Shown one piece after another: positions 9,264-17,223 of a stretch of DNA of 64,000 nucleotides. The notes beneath the pieces were generated by a model. That model did not search any database. It was not told the DNA's origin and was given only the letters and a program-made list of their open reading frames with translations. The first letter of the stretch is position 1. Each line of letters starts with the position of its first letter. Location: assembly GCA_012729315.1 (NCBI GenBank), contig JAAYDI010000061.1, positions 39,261 to 103,260 of the forward strand, written 5' to 3'. The translations under genes were made by a program, and so were the position numbers. The stretch is from Planctomycetaceae bacterium. Its GTDB lineage: Bacteria; Planctomycetota; Planctomycetia; Pirellulales; Pirellulaceae.

Positions 9264-11495
9264 GTGGCGAAACACTTGAAGAACCCGGCCGCGGACACAG
9301 CAGGGGCGGCGGATCTGTCCCCCGAGCGAACGACATCTTGGCGCGCGCGCGAATCGCTGCTGGCGGCCGCCGGGGCGGCCGTGTTTGTCGTACTGTGCGG
9401 CCTGTACGCGGTGTACTTCTTCCGCGTGCCGATCGCCCGCCAGCTGGATCTGTATCGCTACCAGTTGCTGGGGTTTTTCCTGGTCCCGGAGGAACTGGTG
9501 CAGCAGTGGCGAGCGGCGCCGGTCGGCGACGTGGCGGTGGCCGACCGCATTCCGCTGCTGCTCCTGGCCGGCACGGTGTGGGGCGTGGCCTTCCTGCTCG
9601 GCTGGCTGGTCTTGTCTCGCGTGCGGATCGCGCGGCAGTTGAGCCGTCTGGAGTACTTTGCGTTTGCCACCGGGATTGGCCTGAGCGGCCTGTCGCTGCT
9701 GACTCTGGCCGTGGGTCTGCTGGGCGGCCTGAACCAGCCGCTAGTGTTCCTCGCCGCCGGCCTGGCCATCGTGATGGTGTCCGTCTGGCAGGCGCGGCGT
9801 GTGGCAGCGTGGCGGGCGGACCGGCCGGCCAGTGCGTCTGCCAGTGCGGCCGCCGGGGCGGTTGGGGACGAACCGGCCGCGCCAGCGCGCCAGCGGCCGC
9901 GGGCCTGGTGGTGCGCATTGCCGTTCGTGTTGGTGATTGTAGGTGGTGCGCTGTTGCCGCCGCTGGATTTCGATGTGTTGGAGTATCACCTGCAGGTTCC
10001 GCGCGAGTGGGTGCAGAGTGGCCGCATCACGTTCCTGCCGCACAACGTGTACGGGAACATGCCGCTGGGGGCCGAGGCGCTGGCGGCACTGACCATGGCC
10101 GTGTCGCCGGGCGAAGAGGGCTGGTGGTGGGGCGCGCTGGCGGGCAAGCTCGTGATGGCGCTCTTTGCCCCGCTCACAGCGCTGCTGTTGTATTCAGCCG
10201 CCAGTCGCTGTGTGTCGCGCGAGGCCGGCATCGTCGCGGCGCTCCTGTACCTGTCGACTCCGTGGATCACGCACGTCTCGGCCAACGGCCTGAATGAGGG
10301 TGTGATCGGGTTCTACCTGCTCGCCGCGTCATACGCCACGAAGCGGTGGCTGGATGAGCGGCATGCGGACCCGGTCGCGGCGCGCGGCTACGTGTGGCTG
10401 GCCGGCTGGATGGCGGGCGCCGCTGCAGCCTGCAAGTACACCTGCGTGGTGCTGGTGGTCCTGCCGCTGCTGATCGTGGTGCTGGTGATGAGCCGGCGTG
10501 ACTGGTTGCGGACGGTCAGCGCCTTTGTTGTGGCGGTGATGCTGGCGTGCGGTCTCTGGTATGGCAAGAACTGGGTACAGACAGGCAACCCGGTGTATCC
10601 GCTGCTGCCCCGCGTCTTTACCAGTCAGCCGCGGACGCCGGAGCAGGTGGTTCAGTTCCAGCGTGCACACCGGGTGCCGGTGGATGCCGAGGGGCGCCGG
10701 TATTCGCCGGCCCAGGCCTGGGCAACGCTGCGGTCGCTGTTGGGCGACAGCGTCCATCACAGCCCGTTGCTGGTCCCGTTTGCGGCCCTCGTGCTGGTGC
10801 GCCGGCGGACGCTGCGGCAGGCGGCCTATTGGCTGATCGGCGGTCTGGTGTTTGTCGCGGTGTGGTGGCTGACCACCCATCGACTCGATCGCTTCCTGGT
10901 CCCGGCGTGTCCGCTCTTTGCGCTGGTGGGCGCGATCGGCGCGACATGGTCTTCGTCGCGCGTGTGGCGTGGCACGATGTGGACGGTGCTGGGACTGGGG
11001 CTGGCCGCCAGCTTCATGATGGTCGTATCGCGTCCCGTGGCCGACAACCGCTACCTGGTGCGCCTCACGCAGCTGCGTGACGACCCGCAGCTGACGACCG
11101 TGACGGTGGCTCATCGCTACCTCAACCAGCACGTGCCGCCGAGGCGGAGGGCGCTGGTCGTGGGAGACGCCGCCGTGTTCAACCTGCGCGTGCCGGTGCT
11201 TTACAGCACCTGTTTCGATACGTCTGTCCTGGAGGAACTGCTGCGCGACCGCGACGCGCAGGCACGGCGTGCCAGGCTCAAGGAGCTGCGCGTGTCGCAC
11301 ATCTTCGTGAACTGGCAGGAGATCGCCCGTTACCAGCAGCCGGGCAACTACGGATTCACAGCGGCGATTACCCCGGAGCTGATCCATGGCGAGTTGGAGG
11401 CGGAGCAGCGGTTGATTCGCGCCGTCGCCGTCCCGGAGCTGGATCGGCAGAGCGGCGAGATCTTTGAAGTGGTCACGTCACCCGATCGGCCGTGA
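9264..11495 (+). CDS. Polytopic membrane glycosyltransferase (GT-C/ArnT-PMT-like)
   Basis: The protein has about 743 residues and a dozen hydrophobic segments, beginning LLAAAGAAVFVVLCGLYAV. An early luminal loop contains DFDVLEYHLQVPREW, which carries the acidic residues expected of polyprenyl-phosphate-sugar-dependent GT-C enzymes. The C-terminal part is soluble. The start is uncertain: GTG at 9264 is chosen, while TTG at 9195 would add 23 residues. The enzyme probably transfers a sugar to lipid or protein at the membrane. It lies upstream of the HpnG-like phosphorylase and ispH on the same strand, 126 bp away. The donor and acceptor are unknown. Confidence 0.7.
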   Translation: MAKHLKNPAADTAGAADLSPERTTSWRARESLLAAAGAAVFVVLCGLYAVYFFRVPIARQLDLYRYQLLGFFLVPEELVQQWRAAPVGDVAVADRIPLLLLAGTVWGVAFLLGWLVLSRVRIARQLSRLEYFAFATGIGLSGLSLLTLAVGLLGGLNQPLVFLAAGLAIVMVSVWQARRVAAWRADRPASASASAAAGAVGDEPAAPARQRPRAWWCALPFVLVIVGGALLPPLDFDVLEYHLQVPREWVQSGRITFLPHNVYGNMPLGAEALAALTMAVSPGEEGWWWGALAGKLVMALFAPLTALLLYSAASRCVSREAGIVAALLYLSTPWITHVSANGLNEGVIGFYLLAASYATKRWLDERHADPVAARGYVWLAGWMAGAAAACKYTCVVLVVLPLLIVVLVMSRRDWLRTVSAFVVAVMLACGLWYGKNWVQTGNPVYPLLPRVFTSQPRTPEQVVQFQRAHRVPVDAEGRRYSPAQAWATLRSLLGDSVHHSPLLVPFAALVLVRRRTLRQAAYWLIGGLVFVAVWWLTTHRLDRFLVPACPLFALVGAIGATWSSSRVWRGTMWTVLGLGLAASFMMVVSRPVADNRYLVRLTQLRDDPQLTTVTVAHRYLNQHVPPRRRALVVGDAAVFNLRVPVLYSTCFDTSVLEELLRDRDAQARRARLKELRVSHIFVNWQEIARYQQPGNYGFTAAITPELIHGELEAEQRLIRAVAVPELDRQSGEIFEVVTSPDRP

Positions 11496-11621
11496 GCCAG
11501 CCGCGGCCTCGTGCCGGCCGGGTTGCGTGTCTGCCCCGCCGGCGCCGAGAGAAGATGGCTGCTCCGACTCGGTTCGCACCGGATGGGGTGCCACGACAGG
11601 CGAGCGCAGAACGAGGACATC

Positions 11622-12503
11622 ATGTGGCTGAGGTGGGTGGTAACCAATCTGTTGAACGAGATGGCCGAGGAGAAGGTGCAGCAGGCGGTCGAGCGGGCGA
11701 AGCACTTCGTACAGACCGCTCGCCGGCCGGAACCGGGCCAGGATCTGCTCGGTAATGGGGTGGCCGCGCCGCCGGACGTGGCGCTGGTGTTTGCACTCGG
11801 CCTGGAATCTGGCGGACTGGTCGACCGCGCGACGCATGTAGTGACGACCGAGTGCCCGGCGTTTGTCGAACGCCTGGGGGAACTCGACGGCCGCCGCGTG
11901 CTGATTGCCGAGTCGGGGGTGGGTCAGCAGGCAGCCCGGCGTGCCACGGAGGACCTGATCAAGATCCATCGTCCGCAGTGGGTGGTGGCGGCCGGATTCG
12001 CGGGCGCCCTCGTTCCGGCACTCAAGTACGGCCACATTCTGATGGCCGACTCGATCGTCGACAGCGCGCGCAGGAGGCTGGACGTCGGCTTCCGCATCGC
12101 ACCGCAGGTGACCGCGGCCAACCCATCCCTGCACGTCGGCCGGCTGCTATCCGTGGACCAGCTGGTCCGCCAGCGTGCGGACAAGGAGCGGCTGGCGGCG
12201 GAGTTCGACGCCGTGGCCTGTGACATGGAGACGATGGCGATCGCACACGTCTGCCGCGAGCGGCAGGTGCGTTTCCTGGCGGTGCGGATCATCACCGACG
12301 GGCTGGATGATCGCCTGCCGCCGGAGGTGGAACACATGCTGGATCAGCAGTCGCTGGCGGGCAAGCTGGGCGCGGCGACGCGCGCCATTTTCCAGCGGCC
12401 GGGGAGTATCAAGGATATCTGGAAGCTGCAGGAGACCGCCCACCGCGCCGCCGACCGGCTGGCCGGGTTCCTGGTGGGAGTGATACCGCAGTTGGGTGCG
12501 TGA
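11622..12503 (+). CDS. Nucleoside-phosphorylase superfamily protein, hopanoid HpnG-like
   Basis: The 293-residue product belongs to the PNP/UDP phosphorylase superfamily. Visible elements are ESGVGQQAARRATEDLI (phosphate and ribose side), VAAGFAGAL, and the purine/ribose-binding DMETMAIAHVC around residue 200. The start at 11622 has GAGGAC upstream. Related HpnG proteins remove adenine from adenosylhopane during hopanoid side-chain synthesis. The assignment rests on the motifs plus the adjacent isoprenoid gene ispH and the hopene-cyclase-like gene at 29165. A plain nucleosidase is the alternative. Confidence 0.65.
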   Translation: MWLRWVVTNLLNEMAEEKVQQAVERAKHFVQTARRPEPGQDLLGNGVAAPPDVALVFALGLESGGLVDRATHVVTTECPAFVERLGELDGRRVLIAESGVGQQAARRATEDLIKIHRPQWVVAAGFAGALVPALKYGHILMADSIVDSARRRLDVGFRIAPQVTAANPSLHVGRLLSVDQLVRQRADKERLAAEFDAVACDMETMAIAHVCRERQVRFLAVRIITDGLDDRLPPEVEHMLDQQSLAGKLGAATRAIFQRPGSIKDIWKLQETAHRAADRLAGFLVGVIPQLGA

Positions 12504-12609
12504 ATCGGCAAGCACGCGAACGAACAGGCACGGGGGTCGCGCGGTCGGTCGCGATGTGTGTACGTGCGTGGAGCGCGTGGCCGCGGCACATGCTGAGGCG
12601 AGTCGAACC

Positions 12610-13542
12610 ATGATGCGTGCAATTCTGGCCAGCCCGCGAGGGTTTTGTGCGGGCGTGAACATGGCGATTGAGAGTCTGGACCTGGCGATCCAGGTGTTCG
12701 GGACCCCGATCTACGTGTACCACGAGATTGTCCACAACCGGCACGTGGTCGCTGCGTTTCGCGACAAGGGCGCTGTGTTCGTCAACCGGATCGACGACGT
12801 GCCGCCCGGTGCCACGCTGCTGTTCTCCGCGCACGGCGTGTCGCCGGACGTCCGGCGGCAGGCGTCGCAGCGGCAACTGCGCACGATCGACGCCACGTGT
12901 CCGCTGGTCATCAAGGTGCATCGCGAAGCGCTCCGCTTCGCACAGGATGGGTATACGATCCTCCTGATCGGACACGAAGGGCACGACGAGGTGATTGGCA
13001 CCATGGGCGAGGCGCCGGCAGCCATTCGCCTGGTGGAGAACGAGGCGAGCGTGGACCAGCTGGATCTGCCGGCCGACGCGAAAGTGGCCTACCTGACCCA
13101 GACGACTCTGAGCGTGGACGACGCGGAGCGGATCATTCAACGGCTGCGCGGACGCTTCCCGCAGCTCGTCGGACCCCCGCACGACGACATCTGCTACGCG
13201 ACTCAGAACCGGCAGCAGGCCGTCCGTTCACTGGCGCGCGAGGCTGATGTGGTGCTGGTCGTCGGGAGCCAGAACAGCTCGAACAGCCAGCGGCTGCAGG
13301 AGCTGGCCCGCGAATGTGGGGTCGATGCCTACCTGATCGACAGCGCTCAGGACATGCGTCCGGAGTGGCTGGCGGGCAAACGCACCGTGTTGGTCACGGC
13401 CGGCGCCAGCGCCCCGGAATCTGTCGTCCAGCAGTGCGTGGAGCACCTCCGCGACCGCTATGGAGCGGCGATCGAATACCGGTCGCTCCATAGCGAAGAG
13501 GTCCATTTCCCGCTCCCCCGCGAGTTGCGCGCGTACCGCTGA
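12610..13542 (+). CDS. ispH: 4-hydroxy-3-methylbut-2-enyl diphosphate reductase
   Basis: IspH (LytB) makes IPP and DMAPP from HMBPP in the last step of the non-mevalonate isoprenoid pathway, using a [4Fe-4S] cluster. The three cluster cysteines are C13 (GFCAGV), C97 (DATCPLV) and C195 (ICYATQNRQ). Other family motifs are GHEGHDEVIGT, TQTTLSVDD and the C-terminal TAGASAPE. The 310 residues are normal for the family. The start is the first of two consecutive ATGs. It follows the HpnG-like gene by about 106 bp. An intrinsic terminator lies about 160 bp downstream. Confidence 0.96.
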   Translation: MMRAILASPRGFCAGVNMAIESLDLAIQVFGTPIYVYHEIVHNRHVVAAFRDKGAVFVNRIDDVPPGATLLFSAHGVSPDVRRQASQRQLRTIDATCPLVIKVHREALRFAQDGYTILLIGHEGHDEVIGTMGEAPAAIRLVENEASVDQLDLPADAKVAYLTQTTLSVDDAERIIQRLRGRFPQLVGPPHDDICYATQNRQQAVRSLAREADVVLVVGSQNSSNSQRLQELARECGVDAYLIDSAQDMRPEWLAGKRTVLVTAGASAPESVVQQCVEHLRDRYGAAIEYRSLHSEEVHFPLPRELRAYR

Positions 13543-13645
13543 ACCGGCCGGAAATCCGTCGCAACGGTACAGCTTGTCCAACCGCTGCCGGCGCACCCTC
13601 AGGGCGCCAAAAACCACAATCTGTGGCTGCAATTCACCTGACCGC

Positions 13646-13673
13646 TTGCATGGCCCCCCGAAATGGATAGAAT
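13646..13673 (+). promoter_or_regulatory. Sigma70-type promoter upstream of a terminator (possible sRNA promoter)
   Basis: TTGCAT (13646-13651), a 16-bp spacer, then TAGAAT (13668-13673). No convincing gene follows before the terminator at 13699-13769, so the predicted transcript would be about 90 nt. Confidence 0.4.
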
Positions 13674-13698
13674 CAGCATGTTCGTGAGCTTTCCAAAC

Positions 13699-13769
13699 GG
13701 AGGGGCTGGCAGCTTTTGGTTCGACGATTCTGCCCCTCGTCGACCAAATCGTCGGCCTCTCCTTTTTTT
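13699..13769 (+). terminator. Composite intrinsic terminator with T7 tail
   Basis: GGAGGGGC (13699-13706) pairs with GCCTCTCC (13755-13762). An inner stem, TTTGGT(T)CGACGA, pairs with TCGTCGACCAAA. Seven Ts follow immediately (13763-13769). It would end ispH transcription or that of a small RNA initiated at about 13680. Confidence 0.7.
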
Positions 13770-13815
13770 CTTGCCGCCACTTCTGTCGGCGCGGGGCGAG
13801 CTGCTCGGCGAACAG

Positions 13816-14316
13816 TTACAGGCTCAGATAACGGATCAGGTTGCGCACGGGCTGCCCCGGCTTAAAGAGTTTGGGTTGGCCCATCAGACTGCGTCCCACG
13901 ACGTATCCGTCGGGCACCTCCGGATCATCGGTCACTGGCCGCAGCGCTTCGACACGCGGGCCGGGTGTCACCACGGGGGCCGGCACGCTGTATTGCACGA
14001 CGGGCGCGGGGGCTTGAGTCGCACAGCTGCGCCAGGGGGAGCCGGCTGGCAGGGGCACCAATTCCGAAGCGGAGATCGCTGCAGGGAGACTCTCGGCCAC
14101 GGTGGGTGACATGTAACTGGCTCCAACTGTCGTCTGCCGCACCAGGGGCGGCTGCGCGATGTGCGCCGGGCTCTGGCAATGCGCGGGTGAAGCGGTCAAC
14201 ACGATCGGCTGCATCCGCTCGTGCGTCTGGGCCACGGCATATTTCAGGCAGCCGGTCGTCACGACTCCGCAGATAACCGCCGCAATATTAGGATGTCTGA
14301 GCATCATTGTGAGCAT
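13816..14316 (-). CDS. Small secreted planctomycete-type hypothetical protein
   Basis: The 166-residue product starts at an ATG with GAGAAGGTG upstream. The N-terminus has a hydrophobic stretch with a Cys (IAAVICGVVTTGCLKYAV), suggesting export or lipidation. The middle is Pro/Ala/Val-rich. The C-terminus, GYVVGRSLMGQPKLFKPGQP then VRNLIRYLSL, is compact and looks like a conserved module. No function is known to me. It is the last gene of a minus-strand run downstream of the histidine kinase, 333 bp away. Confidence 0.6.
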   Translation of the reverse strand: MLTMMLRHPNIAAVICGVVTTGCLKYAVAQTHERMQPIVLTASPAHCQSPAHIAQPPLVRQTTVGASYMSPTVAESLPAAISASELVPLPAGSPWRSCATQAPAPVVQYSVPAPVVTPGPRVEALRPVTDDPEVPDGYVVGRSLMGQPKLFKPGQPVRNLIRYLSL

Positions 14317-14649
14317 CGTTGCACCTTCTCGATGGTGATGGAGGAATCAGGACTTGCAGTCCACGAGAGATGCAAGCCGCGTGCCAGAGCAGCCGGCGGC
14401 GGTGCCCGATGGCAGATGACACAGCACCAACGGCATGCCCACTCACAAGTCGAGCGGTCGTGGACGACGAGCCGTTACGTACCAGCCGCCGTGCCGGCAA
14501 TCAGCCGCTAAGCCTCTGACGTCCAACGACTTGCCGTGCATCTCCCCAATCCCAATCACAGTCCCAATCACCCATCACTCACCATTCGTCATTCGTCATT
14601 CGTCATTCGTCATTTCCCCCCCCCTTTTCCCCCGCCGCATTTGTAATTT
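14317..14649. other. Intergenic region with heptanucleotide repeat
   Basis: This 333-bp gap holds four perfect head-to-tail copies of ATTCGTC (14584-14611), preceded by a degenerate CCCAATCAC/CCATCACTC stretch and followed by C- and T-runs. No gene or promoter is convincing. The ATTCGT motif recurs near the 28-bp inverted repeat at 6542. Confidence 0.6.
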
Positions 14650-16128
14650 TTACAAACTGTCGGTGGCGGGCAGGTCCAGCACGAACGTGGTCCCCTGTCG
14701 ATCGGCGCTGGCGACAGACACGCGACCGCCGTGCAGAGTGACGACGCGCCAGCACTTGGAGAGGCCGAATCCCAGGCCGCGACCGGCCTCGCGTCCGGAG
14801 AAGAACGGGTCGAAGATGTGGGGGCGCACGTGCGGGGGGATGCCGGGTCCGGAGTCGCGGATGGTGATCCGAGCACAGGTGTTGGCATCGGGTTGAGGCT
14901 GGGGTGCGTGGGCGACCGAGATGTCGACCTGGCCGTCGGCGATGAGCGCTTCGAGGGCATTGACACAGACGGCGCGGATGGCGGCCGCCAACTGAGTTGC
15001 ATCGGCCTCGATCACGAGCGTCTCGACGCCCCCCTGACGCACGATGCGTGAGCCCTGCAGCTGTGCGTCGTGCTGCAGCTCAGCGACGACGGTATCGATC
15101 AGCTGGACGAGGTCGAGTCGTTCTTTGACCAGCGCTGGAGGGCGGGCGAAGAGCATCATGTCGGCGATCATCTCGTTGGCCCGGAAGGCCTGGGCGTTGA
15201 TCGTGGCCAGCATTCGCCGTTTCTCCGCGTCTGACTCCTGCGCCAGCATCGCCTGGGCACGGGTGGAGATATTGGCCAGCGGATTGTTGATCTCGTGACT
15301 GGCCCCGTACGCCAGCTCGCCGAGGGACGCGAGCTTGGCTTGTTCCAGGGTCTCGTCGAAGTGTTGTTCCAGCTGTTCGAGTCGCCGCAACCGTTCGGTG
15401 AGTCGCTGGAGGAAGTGCGGCGTGCCCGCTTCGGTGTTGGTGCATCCCTGCCACCGCTTGCGGGCCAGGATGGTGTCAACCAGATCCACCTGGCCGACGC
15501 GCCGGCCACGGCGCCCGGCCTCGCGCCACAGGTTGCTGGCACGCACGACCAGTTGTACGGTTTCGTGCCGGGAAGACCGCGATCGTTCGCGGAGCAGCGT
15601 GAGGAGCCAGCCGGGCAGGCATCCGCTGTCGGGCCGGGCGAGGGAGATCCGCGGCCCGCAGCTGCGCAGCCAGTCGGCCGCGTTGTGGAGCATTCCCAGC
15701 AGAAAACCTTCGGCCGCCCGCGCGTCGTCAGCCGCCTGATCGGCCGCGAGATTCGCCACGGCGACCGAGTCGGCAGATAGCTCGCGCCAGCGCGACCGCA
15801 CGTCGCGCAACAGTCCGGCTTCGGCCACCTCACCGTCCGGCCAATTCAGGGCCGACAGCAGGCGGGTGGCGAGCCAGCGCGCCAGGTCCAACACACATCG
15901 CGGAGTGGGACCGCCCATACACCCCATCCAGCAGGCGGCCCAGAGCGTGAAGGCAGGATCGACCGACATCAGCTCCGCGAGGCCCACCTCACGCGCTGCT
16001 GGATCATCGGCCAGCAGACTGCGCGAAAGCTCAAACGATGCATGGTCGTTGAGCGGCAGAAACCAGACGGAAGGGCCCGAACTCAGACCCGGCAACCGGG
16101 CAACGTACCTGGCCGGATCCTTGTTCAC
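14650..16128 (-). CDS. Sensor histidine kinase with N-terminal HDOD-like helical region
   Basis: The start taken is a GTG at 16126-16128 with GGGGAGT upstream; the open frame extends a few codons further to 16152. The 492-residue product has no clear membrane segment. Its N-terminal half is helical (PLNDHASFELSRSLL, CVLDLARWLATRLL) and looks like the HDOD-type input domain found in planctomycete kinases. A coiled coil (RLTERLRRLEQLEQHF) leads to the HisKA dimerisation helix with phospho-acceptor His278 in ASHEINNPLANI. The HATPase has an N box (AVCVNALEAL), a G1 box (DSGPGIPP) and a G2 box (GLGFGLSKCW). The response-regulator-like gene lies 101 bp upstream on the same strand and is the obvious partner. 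Confidence 0.88.
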   Translation of the reverse strand: MNKDPARYVARLPGLSSGPSVWFLPLNDHASFELSRSLLADDPAAREVGLAELMSVDPAFTLWAACWMGCMGGPTPRCVLDLARWLATRLLSALNWPDGEVAEAGLLRDVRSRWRELSADSVAVANLAADQAADDARAAEGFLLGMLHNAADWLRSCGPRISLARPDSGCLPGWLLTLLRERSRSSRHETVQLVVRASNLWREAGRRGRRVGQVDLVDTILARKRWQGCTNTEAGTPHFLQRLTERLRRLEQLEQHFDETLEQAKLASLGELAYGASHEINNPLANISTRAQAMLAQESDAEKRRMLATINAQAFRANEMIADMMLFARPPALVKERLDLVQLIDTVVAELQHDAQLQGSRIVRQGGVETLVIEADATQLAAAIRAVCVNALEALIADGQVDISVAHAPQPQPDANTCARITIRDSGPGIPPHVRPHIFDPFFSGREAGRGLGFGLSKCWRVVTLHGGRVSVASADRQGTTFVLDLPATDSL

Positions 16129-16229
16129 CCACTCACTCCCCCGGCGCGCCACCTCCGGCTACGCCAGCGGTGCCACGCGCGATGTCCGTGCCGCGTGGCA
16201 CTCAGTTCAAAGGCTGCACTGACCCGGCG

Positions 16230-16817
16230 TCAGCTGGCCAACGCACGCTCCATTTCCAGCAGGTCACAGGCCCGGTCCAGAAGGCGGTCGACCGTGAACG
16301 GCTTGTGCATGAAATCGTCCGCACCGGCCGCCTTCAGATCCGCCACCTTCCCCTGCTCCACCATCCCGGAAATGCAGATGATCTTGACCGACTCCAACGT
16401 GCTGTCGCTCCGTACACGCTGGCAGACTTCCTTGCCATTGATGTCGGGCAACATGACGTCCAGAATCACCAGGTCGGGCCGGAACTCCTTGACCAACATG
16501 CCCGCGTCAAACCCGTTGTTGGCCAGCCGGATGTCGAACCGCCCATCCCGCTCAAACACGTCCGCCAACAGCTCCACCAGCTCCTCGTCGTCATCGACGA
16601 TCAGGACCTTGCGTTTTCCGCTCTCCAACGCATCGGTCGGTATGCCGTTGTCCCGCATGAACGCGAACAGCTGGTCACGCGGAATCCTCCGAAACCGGCT
16701 GCCCGGGACGCGGAATCCCTTCAACGATCCATTGTCGAAGCAACGGATAATCGTCTGCTGGCTAACCTTACAGATCTTGGCCGCTTCCCCGGTGGTAAAG
16801 ACAGTTTTCGTAGACAT
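16230..16817 (-). CDS. Excisionase-type HTH fused to a response-regulator receiver
   Basis: The 195-residue protein has the reverse of the usual order. Residues 7-60 form a MerR/excisionase (helix_turn_helix_17) DNA-binding domain: FTTGEAAKICKVSQQTIIRC then RVPGSRFRRIPRDQL. Residues 69-190 are a CheY-like receiver with the acid pair D75-D77, phospho-acceptor Asp120 (VILDVMLP), Ser150 and Lys172 (HKPF). It is probably a DNA-binding regulator controlled by phosphorylation from the histidine kinase immediately downstream. A well-formed sigma70 promoter (17061-17088) lies about 240 bp upstream. Confidence 0.88.
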   Translation of the reverse strand: MSTKTVFTTGEAAKICKVSQQTIIRCFDNGSLKGFRVPGSRFRRIPRDQLFAFMRDNGIPTDALESGKRKVLIVDDDEELVELLADVFERDGRFDIRLANNGFDAGMLVKEFRPDLVILDVMLPDINGKEVCQRVRSDSTLESVKIICISGMVEQGKVADLKAAGADDFMHKPFTVDRLLDRACDLLEMERALAS

Positions 16818-17223
16818 GGCGATGAACCATCCCTCCTCGTTGATGGCTGGGCTAGCGTGCTCAAGGGCCCCTGAATGGCCATAGCTACCGCTGGATATGC
16901 GAGCCCTCGTGACTTCCCTGTCCTGCGACGTCGCTGCTAGCCTCTAGCTCCCTCGTTAGTTAAGTCCCGCGGTGTGTGCAGTTAGCACACCTCCCTGAAC
17001 CGCTTCATTTGGCAAGCTCGTCCGGTTCTTCCGAAATTACCGAACTTGCCAGCCGCAGAGATTATACAACTCTCCCGATAACAGTCAAGATTGATGTGTC
17101 GCACGTAAAGCCATACCTCAACGCAACTTACGACACGACACAAGGAATGGCGGTAAAATCTGCGCTGCGGACGAGGACCGATTTTCGCCCGTCTGATTCG
17201 CGAACTTGGAGACGCTGCGGCAA
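16818..17223. other. Intergenic region with promoter for the HTH-receiver gene
   Basis: This 406-bp gap lies between mnmG and the regulator gene, both on the minus strand. It contains the promoter at 17061-17088 and an AT-richer leader of about 240 nt. No ORF or known riboswitch is recognised. Confidence 0.5.
17061..17088 (-). promoter_or_regulatory. Sigma70-type promoter driving the HTH-receiver/kinase genes
   Basis: On the minus strand: TTGACT (17088-17083), a 16-bp spacer, then a perfect TATAAT (17066-17061). The predicted start is near 17054, leaving a leader of about 237 nt before the ATG at 16817. Confidence 0.65.

Noticed and set aside
14584..14611. Possible CRISPR array
   Set aside because: Units are 7 bp, contiguous, with no spacers and no cas genes.
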